Positions 24,697-33,695 of a DNA stretch of 64,000 bases are shown here, piece after piece (within the stretch, counting starts at the first letter, position 1; every line of letters begins with the position of its first letter). Below the pieces are notes generated by a model, which saw only the letters and a list, made by a program, of their open reading frames with translations, had not been told where the DNA came from and searched no databases. The translations under genes and the position numbers were made by a program. The DNA is from CAVSRC01 sp963781775 (GTDB lineage Bacteria > Pseudomonadota > Alphaproteobacteria > Rhizobiales > Kaistiaceae), in contig CAWAHE010000006.1 of assembly GCA_963781775.1 (NCBI GenBank), positions 47,235 to 111,234 on the forward strand, given 5' to 3'.

Positions 24697-25276
24697 ACGT
24701 TTTCCATAGCGTTAATCCGGGCGCATCCCTTTGATCCAACAGCACTTGGCGGTTTTGCGTTGATCTTGAGTGACGGGCTCGCGCTCAGGATGACCTGACG
24801 AAAAACTGCGCGGTTACGCGGGAAATTTGCCTCCGACCTGGCTACTTGCCGGGCCGGATTGCGAAGCACTGGTCGCCCCCGCGTCGTTAACCCTAACCAG
24901 CGATTACCCACTCGCATTGTGGATCAACTTTTCCTGCCTATCTCACTGATTTTATTTCCGTTTATTTCGAATTTGCCGCTCAACCCAGCCGAGCAAATTA
25001 GTTGACAAAACGTTAATCTTGACGCGTACTTACGCAAGCGGCGATTAGTGGTTTGTTAAGCATGCGTACGAGGAGGCAGACAGCGGGACGTGTATTTCCC
25101 CTGTCGAAACACCCGCGGTTGCGACGGCACTGTCCGAACGAGCTCGCGGTTTTGCTTTTGACCCTCACCGACACGCGGCGACAGGCAGGCGTTAGCGCGC
25201 CCGCTTGGATTGCCACTGCGCTCCCAAGACCTCCGGCTTTGGGCTGGCGGGTCCGTAATGAGTTCGGAGAGTACCG
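24697..25276 (+). other. Non-coding gap with an AT-rich stretch
   Basis: 580 bases between the divergent c-di-GMP gene and SET-domain gene. No convincing gene is visible on either strand; small open frames have arginine-rich, non-conserved translations. About 24925-25060 is clearly more AT-rich than the rest of the window and holds TTGACA (25002-25007), a possible -35 element for the SET gene, but no good -10 hexamer at 17 bases, and several GTTAA words (for example TTAACC at 24895). The remaining part towards 25276 is GC-rich. A small RNA or an eroded gene cannot be excluded. Confidence 0.4.
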
Positions 25277-25690
25277 ATGAGCTATACCAATAGTGCCCTT
25301 GTGGAAGTCCGTGATCGCGACAACAAGCAAAAGGGCGTCTTCGCCAAAGCAAGGATCCGCAGCAACGAGCTGATCGGATTTTTCGACGGCAAGGCCGTCA
25401 TGGTCGACCTCGACAAGCCGGAGGAACTCGACCGATTTTGGTGGCATCAATCGGTCCATCTCAAGCGCGAAGGCAACAAGCTCCTCTGCCTGCTCCCGCA
25501 GTGGGAACCGGATGGCGTCGACTTCCTGAACCATAGCTGCCGGGCCACCGCCAGGGTTGAGGAAAAGCTCTACGTTTACGCCAATCGGGACATCGAGGCC
25601 GGCGAAGAGATCACCGTCGACTACCGCTCCTTCAATCTGGTGGACGAAGGTATTCCTTGCTGGTGTAAGAATTCTCGCTGCCAAATCTAA
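25277..25690 (+). CDS. SET domain protein (putative lysine methyltransferase)
   Basis: 137 residues, essentially a bare SET domain. Visible motifs: KGVFAKARIRSNELIGFFDG at the N-terminal part, the core pseudoknot VDFLNHSC, EEITVDYRSF, and the post-SET-like cysteines CWCKNSRC at the C-terminus. SET enzymes transfer methyl groups from S-adenosylmethionine to protein lysines. There is no pre-SET region, signal peptide or membrane segment. The ATG has GGAG (25266-25269) seven bases upstream. The stop and the next start overlap (TAATG), so the protein is made together with the MFS transporter. The target is unknown. Confidence 0.85.
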   Translation: MSYTNSALVEVRDRDNKQKGVFAKARIRSNELIGFFDGKAVMVDLDKPEELDRFWWHQSVHLKREGNKLLCLLPQWEPDGVDFLNHSCRATARVEEKLYVYANRDIEAGEEITVDYRSFNLVDEGIPCWCKNSRCQI

Positions 25691-27180
25691 TGGCTGCGGT
25701 CGATCACTTTGGCGGCCACGCCGGCTTCAATCCGAGCCGGCTATTCCGTGGGTTTCCCGCCACGGTTTCCCCGACGCATTGGCGCGTGGCGGGCATATTG
25801 TTCCTGATCGGCGCCGAAGCGATTCTCTACGGCTACAGCTATCCATTCTTTTCGCTGGCGCTGGCAAAACACGGCATCGCGAATTGGCTGATCGGCATCA
25901 ACGCCTCGCTGGCGGGCGCCGGCATTCTGATCGTCGGCCCCTTCCTGCCCAGGTTGATTGCTGCGCTCGGGCTCAGACGTCTCGTCGCCGGCCTGTTTCT
26001 GGTCTCGCTGCTCTCTTTCGGGCTGCTGCTCGTTGTCGACGCGACCGTCGTGTGGTTCGTGTCGCGCTTCGTGATGGGGGCCTGCTTCGCGGCGCTGTGG
26101 AGCACGACTGAAATCTGGCTGAACGGTGTGGTCGACGACCGTGAGCGGGGTCGTATCATCGGCGCGTCCGGCACGCTCTATGCCGGCGCGCAGTTCATCG
26201 GCCCCCTCGCCCTCAGCATGTCCGGCGTCACCGGTAATTTGCCGCTCATCGTGGCCATGGCGCCGCTGGCGGCCGGCGTTATCGTCGCCCTGTCCATTCG
26301 TGGCGGGGCCAGCGCGCCAGTAGAGCCGGAGGCCTCAGGGTCGGACAGCCTCTGGCTCGCTCCGAAACTCGCCGGCCAGCTAATCGCGACCGCGTGTCTT
26401 GCCGGCGTGACCGAAACCGCCATGCAGAGCCTGTTGCCGATCTACGGTATCGCCAACGGTCTCAGCGATTCCGAGGCGTCGCGGTTGGTCGCGGTGTTCA
26501 GCGTCGGCGAGGCCTTGTTAGTCGCCGCGCTTGGCTGGATGTCCGACCGCTACGGCAGGCGCCCAACGCTCAGCCTGTGCGCGGGGATGGCATTGACGGT
26601 CATGGTGCTGTTGCCGGCGAGCATCGCCTGGGCGTGGCTGATCGGACCGGCATTGTTCGTCGCCGGCGGAGCAATCTCCGGCGTCTACACGCTCGGAGTC
26701 ATCCAGATCGGGCAGGACTATCGCGGCCAGCGCCTGGCAGTCGTCTCGACCGGCTTCGCGATGGCCTATGCGGTTGGTTCCGTGGTGGGATCAACGCCAA
26801 TGGGCCTCGCCATCGACCTGTTCGGTCCTCGTGCGCTGCCGATTCTGGTCGCAGGCTGCTTCCTGGTTCTGGCGCTCGTCATCCTGAAGCGCCCTCGCCC
26901 CGCTGCCGTTGCGTCCGAAGCTCTTATCGAGGTGGCGGCTAACGGGATTCCCGAGGCTAAATTCGACCTGTCATTCCTTCACCAGCTCGAATCGATCGAC
27001 GTCGAACAGGCCCAGATCGGTGATTTTCATGTGGGGAATAACCGGGAGTGGAAGGAAAGCAACCTGGAGGAATGGTTCCGGCAGCGTGCAGCCGATATCG
27101 CGCGCCGCTCGACGGAGCGGCATGAGGCCCGCATGAACCGCCTCAAAGGGTTCCAAACTCATCAGGCCGGCCACGCGTAG
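25690..27180 (+). CDS. MFS transporter with an overprinted C-terminal tail
   Basis: 496 residues. Twelve membrane segments can be followed from about residue 35 (GILFLIGAEAILYGYSYPFF) to about 415, with loop motifs SRFVMGACFAALWSTTEIWL, DDRERGRIIGASGTLYAG and GWMSDRYGRRPTLSLCAGM. This is the drug/metabolite-type MFS group. The last 70 codons (from 26971) lie antisense over the 3' end of the adenine deaminase gene and encode a soluble, charged tail (ESNLEEWFRQRAADIARRS) beyond the normal end of the transporter fold. The substrate is unknown. Translation is coupled to the SET gene. Confidence 0.88.
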   Translation: MAAVDHFGGHAGFNPSRLFRGFPATVSPTHWRVAGILFLIGAEAILYGYSYPFFSLALAKHGIANWLIGINASLAGAGILIVGPFLPRLIAALGLRRLVAGLFLVSLLSFGLLLVVDATVVWFVSRFVMGACFAALWSTTEIWLNGVVDDRERGRIIGASGTLYAGAQFIGPLALSMSGVTGNLPLIVAMAPLAAGVIVALSIRGGASAPVEPEASGSDSLWLAPKLAGQLIATACLAGVTETAMQSLLPIYGIANGLSDSEASRLVAVFSVGEALLVAALGWMSDRYGRRPTLSLCAGMALTVMVLLPASIAWAWLIGPALFVAGGAISGVYTLGVIQIGQDYRGQRLAVVSTGFAMAYAVGSVVGSTPMGLAIDLFGPRALPILVAGCFLVLALVILKRPRPAAVASEALIEVAANGIPEAKFDLSFLHQLESIDVEQAQIGDFHVGNNREWKESNLEEWFRQRAADIARRSTERHEARMNRLKGFQTHQAGHA

Positions 27181-28677
27181 CGCCAGCTCGGCCTTCACCT
27201 CCCCTCCGGCCGTCACGACGAAACCGCCACCAAGCTCACGAAGCCGGTTGACCGCGACCGCCATGTCGTCATCGTCCATGCCGACCACGCAGATGTTGTG
27301 GCTGTCATGCCCGACCGAGGAGGCGATGGCGCCCTGCTTCATGCCAAATCCGGTGACGAAGCCACGGCCGATATTGCCGTTGCGGCCGTGGCGCTCGACG
27401 ACCGCGACCTTGGCGATATCGTTGGCAGGGTCGGCGATGCGTTCGTTGCCCTTCGCCGGCACGCGCTTGCGCACGTTGTCGGTCACCACGCGACCGGGCG
27501 CGACGCCGATCATGCTCAGTTCGGCCGCGGCGCCCGGAATGCGGAAATCGGCGGCGGTAACCGCGCGGACCTTGACGCTGTCGAGGCCGACCGGCGCGAT
27601 CTTGCGGCGTGTGGCGAAGAGCGCGTCGTCGACGATGCGGCCAGCGGAGATCACGGTCTTGACCGAACACGCCGCCAGATCGCCAACCAGAACGATGTCC
27701 GCGCGATAGCCTGGCGCGACCATGCCGCGGTCGCGGAGGCCGAAGGTTTTGGCCGCCGACCAGCTTGCGGCGCGATAGACGTGGTGGAGCGGCCGGCCGA
27801 GATCGATCAGCGTGCGCACCATGTAATCGAGGTGGCCCTCTTCCGCGATGTCGAGCGGGTTGCGATCGTCTGTGCACAGGCAGCAGAAGCTCGACGAATG
27901 CTCGTCGAGGATTTCGGCCAGCGCGTGCAAGTCCTTGGTCACCGAGCCTTCGCGGATAAGAACGGCGAGACCCTTTTTCAGCTTCTCGCGTCCGTCGGCG
28001 GCGATGGTCGTCTCGTGGTCGGTGCGGATGCGGGCGGCAAGGTAGCCGTTGAGGTCGTAACCGCGCACCAGCGGCGCGTGGCCGTCGATGTGCCCGTCCT
28101 GGAACGCAACCAGTTTGTCGAGCACGTCGTCGCGGCTCGACAACACGCCGGGGAAATTCATGAACTCGGCGAGCCCGATCACCTTGGGATGGGTGGCAAG
28201 CGGCAGTAGATCCTTGGCGAGCAGCTCGGCGCCGGACGTCTCGAAGGTCGTCGCCGGCACGCAGGAGGAGAGCTGCACGCGCAGGTCCATGATCGTCGTT
28301 TCGGCGGAGTCGAGGAAATAGCGGATGCCCTCGAGGCCGAGCACGTTGGCGATCTCGTGCGGGTCGCAAATCGCCGTGGTCACACCATGCGGCAGCACGC
28401 AGCGGTCAAATTCCTGTGGCGTGACGAGCGAGGATTCGACGTGGAGATGCGTGTCGATGAAGCCCGGCACCGCGAACAGGCCCCCGCCGTCGATCTCGCG
28501 GGTCCCCTTGTAGGTCTCGTAGGTGCCGACGATGCGGTCGCCGCAGATGGCCACGTCAGTAACCGTGACACCACCATAAACGATGTCGAGCAGACCGACA
28601 TTCTTGATCACCAGATCGGCGGGCGCGGCGCCCCTGCCCTGATCGATGGCGCGGGAGAGGAAGGCTTTGTCGGTCAT
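26971..28677 (-). CDS. ade: Adenine deaminase
   Basis: 568 residues, normal for the family. It converts adenine to hypoxanthine in purine salvage. Amidohydrolase metal-site motifs: FIDTHLHVESSLV, HGVTTAICDPHEIANV, CTDDRNPLDIAEEGHLD; then GFVTGFGMKQGAIASSVGHDSHN and a conserved C-terminus FLQVAFLPLPVIPHMKITD. The ATG at 28677 lies 2 bases after the higA stop; a TTG six bases earlier would overlap it. The gene is thus probably read from the higBA promoter. Its 3' end overlaps the convergent MFS gene by 210 bases, and since this end is conserved in the family, the overlap must be due to the MFS tail. Confidence 0.95.
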   Translation of the reverse strand: MTDKAFLSRAIDQGRGAAPADLVIKNVGLLDIVYGGVTVTDVAICGDRIVGTYETYKGTREIDGGGLFAVPGFIDTHLHVESSLVTPQEFDRCVLPHGVTTAICDPHEIANVLGLEGIRYFLDSAETTIMDLRVQLSSCVPATTFETSGAELLAKDLLPLATHPKVIGLAEFMNFPGVLSSRDDVLDKLVAFQDGHIDGHAPLVRGYDLNGYLAARIRTDHETTIAADGREKLKKGLAVLIREGSVTKDLHALAEILDEHSSSFCCLCTDDRNPLDIAEEGHLDYMVRTLIDLGRPLHHVYRAASWSAAKTFGLRDRGMVAPGYRADIVLVGDLAACSVKTVISAGRIVDDALFATRRKIAPVGLDSVKVRAVTAADFRIPGAAAELSMIGVAPGRVVTDNVRKRVPAKGNERIADPANDIAKVAVVERHGRNGNIGRGFVTGFGMKQGAIASSVGHDSHNICVVGMDDDDMAVAVNRLRELGGGFVVTAGGEVKAELALRVAGLMSLEPFEAVHAGLMPLRRAARDIGCTLPEPFLQVAFLPLPVIPHMKITDLGLFDVDRFELVKE

Positions 28678-28679
28678 GA

Positions 28680-29000
28680 TCAAGCCGCCCTTGGTTCGAT
28701 CGCCTTGAGATCGGATTCAATCTGGCGGCGCCTCTCCATGAGATCGAAGTCAGTCTGTAGTCCGAGAAAGAATCCCTCGGACACGCCAAAGAACCGGGCA
28801 AGCCGGAGGTCGGTGTCGGCGGTCACGTCGCGCTTGCCGAGCACGATCTCGTTGATCCGGCGCGGCGGCACGTGGACGGCGCGAGCGAGCGCGTTCTGGC
28901 TGATCGCCATCGGCTTGAGGAAATCCTCAAGGAGAATCTCGCCCGGATGCGGATTGGGCAAGTGAGCCCGATCACGTGTGGTAATCGACGATTTCGACAT
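28680..29000 (-). CDS. higA: HigA-type antitoxin (XRE family)
   Basis: 106 residues. HigA signature: LPNPHPGEILLEDFLKPMAI followed by the helix-turn-helix SQNALARAVHVPPRRINEIVLGKR and DVTADTDLRLARFFGVSEGF. It neutralises the HigB toxin and represses the operon. The gene overlaps the toxin gene by 29 bases, in the toxin-first order typical of higBA. Its stop is followed 2 bases later by the adenine deaminase start. Confidence 0.92.
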   Translation of the reverse strand: MSKSSITTRDRAHLPNPHPGEILLEDFLKPMAISQNALARAVHVPPRRINEIVLGKRDVTADTDLRLARFFGVSEGFFLGLQTDFDLMERRRQIESDLKAIEPRAA

Positions 29001-29256
29001 TTCCCGGCCCTCCTTCGCGCCACTCGAAACAGATTCGCCACCGGTCGTTGATGCGGATGCTGTACTGCCCCGCCCGATCGGCGCTCAGCCGCTCCAGTCG
29101 GTTACCCGGCGGAACACGCAGATCCGAAAGCACGCGCGCCTGGTTGAGCAAGCGCAGCTTGCGCAGCGCCACTGCCTGGATATCCGAAGGCAGACGACGA
29201 CTTCGCAGACCCGACCAGATACGAGCCGTTTCCGGATCGCGGAACCCCTGGATCAT
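28972..29256 (-). CDS. higB: HigB-type toxin (RelE/ParE superfamily mRNA interferase)
   Basis: 94 residues, matching the family length. Typical HigB start MIQGFRDPETARIWSG, core LRKLRLLNQARVLSDLRVPP and C-terminal strand YSIRINDRWRICFEW, then NVEIVDYHT. These ribosome-dependent RNases cleave mRNA. The ATG has no good ribosome site and directly follows the operator palindromes, so the leader is very short. It is the first gene of a higB-higA-ade transcript. Confidence 0.92.
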   Translation of the reverse strand: MIQGFRDPETARIWSGLRSRRLPSDIQAVALRKLRLLNQARVLSDLRVPPGNRLERLSADRAGQYSIRINDRWRICFEWREGGPGNVEIVDYHT

Positions 29257-29264
29257 GCGGAAAC

Positions 29265-29299
29265 ATAACGCACCTCGTTATATAACGCAACACGTTATA
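29265..29299. promoter_or_regulatory. Tandem palindromic operators of higBA
   Basis: Two related inverted repeats: ATAACG-N5-CGTTAT at 29265-29281 and TATAACG-N5-CGTTATA at 29281-29299, sharing one base, with centres 17 bases apart. They fill nearly the whole 48-base space between the putA stop and the higB start, where the promoter must be. A further half-site CGTTA follows at 29303-29307, inside the end of putA. HigA dimers bind this kind of element to repress the operon; two sites suggest cooperative or conditional binding. Confidence 0.75.
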
Positions 29300-29304
29300 T
29301 CTCG

Positions 29305-32300
29305 TTAGTCATCCTCCATGGCGATCAGCGAGGCATTGCCACCGGCCGCCGCGGTGTTGACGGAGACCACCTGCTCCAGCGCGAGGCGGCGGAGATAGTC
29401 AGGGCCGCCGGCCTTGGGACCGGTGCCAGAAAGGCCGGATCCGCCGAAAGGCTGCGTGCCGACCACCGCGCCGATCATATTGCGGTTGACATAGACGTTG
29501 CCGGTCGAAAGTCCGTCGACCACGCGCGCCACGGTCTCGTCGATGCGGCTATGGATGCCGAGCGTGAGGCCGTAACCCGTCGCTGCGATCGCTTCGATCA
29601 GGCGCCTGAGTTCGCCGGCCTTCCAGCGCACCACGTGCAGGATCGGCCCGAAGACTTCGCGGTCAAGCCGACCGGGCGCATCCAGTTCGATGATATGCGG
29701 CGCGACGAAAAGGCCTTGCTCCGGTGCCTTGCCGGCGTGGCGGATCCTGGCAAAAGGCGCGGCGCGCATCGCCGCGACATGCGCATCGAGATTGGCCTTC
29801 GCTTCAGCGTCGATAACCGGACCGATGTCGGTCGCTGGGTCGCGCGGGTCGCCAAGCTTCAGTTCGTCGCTCGCGCCGACGATCATTTGCAGGATCCGGT
29901 CGGCAACGTCTTCCTGGAGACACAACAGACGGAGCGCCGAACACCGCTGGCCGGCGCTCCGGAAGGCCGAGGTCACCACGTCATCGGTCACCTGCTCGGG
30001 CAAGGCTGTGGCATCGACGATCATGGCGTTGATGCCGCCGGTCTCGGCAACCAGCGGCACGATCGGCCCCCGCTTGGCGGCGAGCGCCCGGTTGATCGCC
30101 CAGGCGACTTCGGTCGAGCCGGTGAAGACGACGCCCGCCACGTCGGGATGCGCGACCAGCGCGGCGCCGACCTCGCCGTCGCCTAGCACGAGTTGCGCGG
30201 CATCAGTCGGAACGCCCGGCGCGGTGCAGCAGTTCGAAGGCGCGGAAAGCAATCAGCGGCGTTTGCTCGGCAGGCTTCGCCACAACGGCGTTGCCGGCGG
30301 CGAGCGCCGCCGTCACCTGACCGAGGAAGATCGCCAGCGGGAAGTTCCAGGGCGAGATGCAGACGAACACGCCACGCCCACGCCGCACCAGCCGGTCGCT
30401 TTCGCCGGTCGGGCCGGGCATGACCTCGTCTTCGGCAAAGAGAAGCCTCGCCTGGCTGGCGTAGTAGCGGCAGAAATCGACCGCCTCGCGGACTTCCGCG
30501 ACGCCGTCGTTGAGCGTCTTGCCGCCCTCGCGCGCCAGCAGCGATACCAGCGCATCGCGTTCGGCTTCCACCAAGTGCGACAGGCGGTCGAGCGCGGCGG
30601 CGCGGTCCATGGCCGGTACGCGCGACCATGCGGCGAAGCCCTTGCGTGCCGCGGCCATCACCTCGTCGATCGATTCAACCGGTGTTTCGATCACGCTGCC
30701 GACGATCGACTTTCCGTCAACCGGGCTGACGACTGGCCGCGCGTCGCGGGTCACGGGCGGCGCGCCGGCGATCAGCGGCCGCGCTGCGATCGGCGCTTCG
30801 CCCGCTTTCGCTATGCCGGCCAACAATGCCACGAGATCGGCGTCGCTGCCGAATTCCAGGCCGGCCGAGTTTTGTCGTGCCGGCGCATAAAGATCGCGAG
30901 GCAGCGGCACGCGGCCGTGGCGCACACGCGTCCCGCCATCGAGCAGCGTCGCCGGGCGCCGCAGCAGCGTCTCCACGGGCACGTCGGCGTCACCGACGGC
31001 TGAGACGAACGACGAGTTGGCGCCGTTCTCCAGAAGCCGGCGAACCAGATAGGCAAGCAATTCGCGATGGCCGCCGACCGGCGCGTAGATGCGGCAGGCG
31101 ACTGACTTGTTCTCGGCGCGCAGCGCGTCGAACAAGGGCTCGCCCATGCCATGCAGGCGTTGGAACTCGAATCCGGCGCTGCCGCCTGCCATTTCGAGAA
31201 TGCTGGCGACGGTCAATGCGTTGTGGCTGGCGAACTGCGGATAGATACGGGAACGATGGGCCAGCAACCGGGCAGCACAGGCGAGGTAGGACTGGTCGGT
31301 CGCGGGCTTGCGCGTGAACACCGGATAGTCGGCAAGGCCGCGTTCCTGCCCGCGCTTGATCTCGGTATCCCAGTAGGCGCCTTTGACCAGCCGCACCATC
31401 ATGCGCCGGTCGAGCCCGGCGGCGAGATCGCCAACCCAGTCGACAACCGCGGCGGCGCGTTTCTGGTAGGCCTGGATCGCGAGGCCGAAGCCGTCCCAGC
31501 CGGCGAGCGAACGATCGGCCAGAACTGCCGCAATTGCCTCCAGCGAAACCTCTAGCCGGTCGGCCTCCTCGGCATCGACCGTCAGGTTGAGGTCGTGGGC
31601 CTTGGCCTGGTTGGCGAGATCGAGCAGGCGCGGCGTCAGTTCGCGCAACACGCGTTCGCGCTTTACCGCCTCGTAGCGCGGGTGCAGCGCCGAGAGTTTC
31701 ACGGAAATGCCGGGCCGGTCAGGCAGCGTTCCATCGCCGGCGGCGTTGCCGATGGCCGCGATCGCGTCGGCATAGGCCGCAAAATAATGATCTGCGTCGG
31801 CGGCGGTGCGCGCGCCCTCGCCGAGCATGTCGTAGGAATAGCGGAAGCCGCGCTTCTCCATCGCGCGTGCACGCGATAGCGCCTCGGCGATGGTCTCGCC
31901 GAGCACGAAGTGATGGCCGAGCACGCGCATGGCCTGACGGGTGGCGTTGCGCACCGCCGGCTTGCCGAGGCGCTTTACCAATCCGGAGACCAGTCCCTCC
32001 GGCGTCTCGCCCGGGTGAACGATGCGGCTCGACACGCCGAGCGCCCAGATCGAGGCAGCGACGAACAGCTTGCCGCCATGGCCGGCGTGTTCGCTCCAGT
32101 CGCCGCTGCCGATCTTGTCCTCGATCAGCCGGTCCTGGGTCGCGGCATCTGGCACGCGCAGCAGCGCCTCGGCGAGCACCATCAGCGCCAGCCCTTCGCG
32201 GGTCGACAGCGCGAATTCGCGCAGGAAATCTTCCAGCCCGCCGATGGCCCCGGAATGGCCGCGGATCGCCGCGATCAGCGCCGTCGTGCGCTCATCGATG

Positions 32301-32422
32301 CGTTTTTCGGCGGCGTCGGGGAGATTCGTCTCGACGATGAAGCGCCGGATCAGCGCCGCGTCGTCGGGCGCATAAGCGGCGGCAAAAGGGGCGATGGCAA
32401 TCGTGTCGGCGGCGTCGGTCAT
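29305..32422 (-). pseudogene. putA: Bifunctional proline dehydrogenase / P5C dehydrogenase, split by one frameshift
   Basis: Two overlapping frames give one complete PutA of about 1038 residues. The first (32422 down to a TGA at 30203) holds the proline dehydrogenase domain (VKGAYWDTEIKRGQE, RIYAPVGGHRELLAYLVRRL) and the start of the aldehyde dehydrogenase (SPWNFPLAIFLGQV). The second (to 29305) continues with GVVFTGSTEVAW, PLVAETGG and the catalytic cysteine in SAGQRCSALR. The join is at LLHRAG/VPTDAAQLVLG: one extra base in the run at 30215-30217 turns VPTD into RSD and a stop. PutA oxidises proline to glutamate at the membrane. This could be a real mutation, a sequencing error or a recoding site. 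Confidence 0.88.
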
Positions 32423-32504
32423 CGCGCCATGATAACCCGTTCGCGAGCGGCCGTCCGCGCCCCGCCGATTGCCGAAATGACGCGGTTGCCTTATCGATTC
32501 GCGG

Positions 32505-33101
32505 ATGGGGGAAACGGCCGCCGTGATCGATCCGACGACCTACCGGCTGAGGGCAAACGCCTTCGTCAAGCCGCGCATCTATCGCCTGACCGAAGATGCC
32601 CTCACCTGGGAGGAAGACGGCCAGAAGCCCGACGGCGTTTTCTATGATGGCATTTCCGAAATCCGCCTCGCCTTCGCGCCGACGCGCGTCGCCACCAACC
32701 GCTACCGGGCGCAGATCATCTTTCGTCAGGGCGGTATGGCCGAACTGTTCAACATGGACTATCTCGGCTTCGCCAATTTCGCTGAGCACGACGCCGAATA
32801 CGTCGCTTTCCTGACCGAGTTGCACCGGCGGCTGGCCGCGCGCGGAAAAAACGTCGTCTTCCGCCAGGGCAACAGCGTCGGTGCCTACATCGGCAACGTC
32901 GCGCTCACCGTCTTCATCTTCGCGGCGATCGCGCTTGCGTTCCTTCTCCTGCTCCAGTGGGGCGGGCCGTGGGTGGCGGTCGCCAAGCTCGCGATTGTGC
33001 TGTTCTTCGTGCCGCTCCTCGTTCGCTACATCCGCCGCGCCAAACCGGCGATTTACGATCCCCTCGCCCTTCCGCCTGACGCCCTGCCCCAGCCAGCCTG
33101 A
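32505..33101 (+). CDS. Conserved-looking membrane protein of unknown function
   Basis: 198 residues. The first 130 residues look like a soluble beta-rich domain (DPTTYRLRANAFVKPRIYRL, YDGISEIRLAFAP, YRAQIIFRQGG), followed by two adjacent hydrophobic segments (VALTVFIFAAIALAFLLLLQ and VAVAKLAIVLFFVPLLVRYI) and a short tail. A GTG at 32523 with GGGGGA before it is an alternative start that would drop six residues. It is divergent from putA and followed 9 bases later by the GFA gene. I do not recognise the family. Confidence 0.75.
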   Translation: MGETAAVIDPTTYRLRANAFVKPRIYRLTEDALTWEEDGQKPDGVFYDGISEIRLAFAPTRVATNRYRAQIIFRQGGMAELFNMDYLGFANFAEHDAEYVAFLTELHRRLAARGKNVVFRQGNSVGAYIGNVALTVFIFAAIALAFLLLLQWGGPWVAVAKLAIVLFFVPLLVRYIRRAKPAIYDPLALPPDALPQPA

Positions 33102-33110
33102 GTGTGACCA

Positions 33111-33587
33111 ATGACCGAAACGTTTGAAGGCGGTTGTTCATGCGGCGCCATTCGCTATCGCCTCACCTCGCCGCCGATGTTCGTCCATTGCTGCCATTGC
33201 CTCGATTGCCAGCGTCAGACCGGCAGCGCTTTCGCGATCAACGCGCTGATCGAGACCGACCGCATCGAGATGCTCGCCGGCGAGCCGGTACCGATCTCGA
33301 TGCCGACCGACAGCGGCCGGCCGCATGATATCTACCGCTGCCCGACATGCGAGATTGCCGTATGGAGCGACTATGGCCGGCGGTCGTATCTCCGCTTCGT
33401 GCGGGTCGGCACGCTCGACGATCCGACGGCGATCAGGCCGGACGTGCATATCTTCACGCGCTCGAAGGTGCCATGGGTGGCGCTTCCCGCCGACGTCCCG
33501 GCCTTCGACGTGTACTACGACATGAAGACGTTGTGGCCGGCCGAGGCCCAGGAACGGCGGCGGGCGGCCTCCGCCGCTGCCCGCTGA
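33111..33587 (+). CDS. GFA (glutathione-dependent formaldehyde-activating-like) family protein
   Basis: 158 residues. Zinc-ligand motifs of the GFA fold: GGCSCGAIRYRL, CCHCLDCQRQTGSAF and YRCPTCEIAVWSDYG. Homologues include S-(hydroxymethyl)glutathione synthase (Gfa) and CENP-V-like proteins, but most members have no assigned reaction. It lies 9 bases after the membrane-protein gene, probably cotranscribed, and ahead of the ECF42 module. Confidence 0.9.
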   Translation: MTETFEGGCSCGAIRYRLTSPPMFVHCCHCLDCQRQTGSAFAINALIETDRIEMLAGEPVPISMPTDSGRPHDIYRCPTCEIAVWSDYGRRSYLRFVRVGTLDDPTAIRPDVHIFTRSKVPWVALPADVPAFDVYYDMKTLWPAEAQERRRAASAAAR

Positions 33588-33615
33588 GCGCGCCGACCTA
33601 TTTTTTCCGGCCCGC

Positions 33616-33642
33616 TGTCGAAATGCCGCCACTCCGCCCGTC
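33616..33642 (+). promoter_or_regulatory. Candidate ECF42-dependent promoter (TGTCGA-N17-CGTC)
   Basis: TGTCGA (33616-33621) and CGTC (33639-33642) are separated by 17 bases and lie 54-80 bases upstream of the DGPF/YCII gene. The pair agrees with the motif reported for the ECF42 sigma group (TGTCGA in the -35 region, CGA/TC in the -10 region). As the sigma gene is the second gene of this operon, the module would activate itself. Confidence 0.6.
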
Positions 33643-33695
33643 ATTGTGCCGGCGGGGCATGCCGCGCCGCCCGCGACCACGGAAGGGAGATCAAC

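Noticed and set aside
25062..25280. Small open frame upstream of the SET gene
   Set aside because: Arginine/proline-rich translation without motif, and it runs into the SET start; better read as leader sequence.
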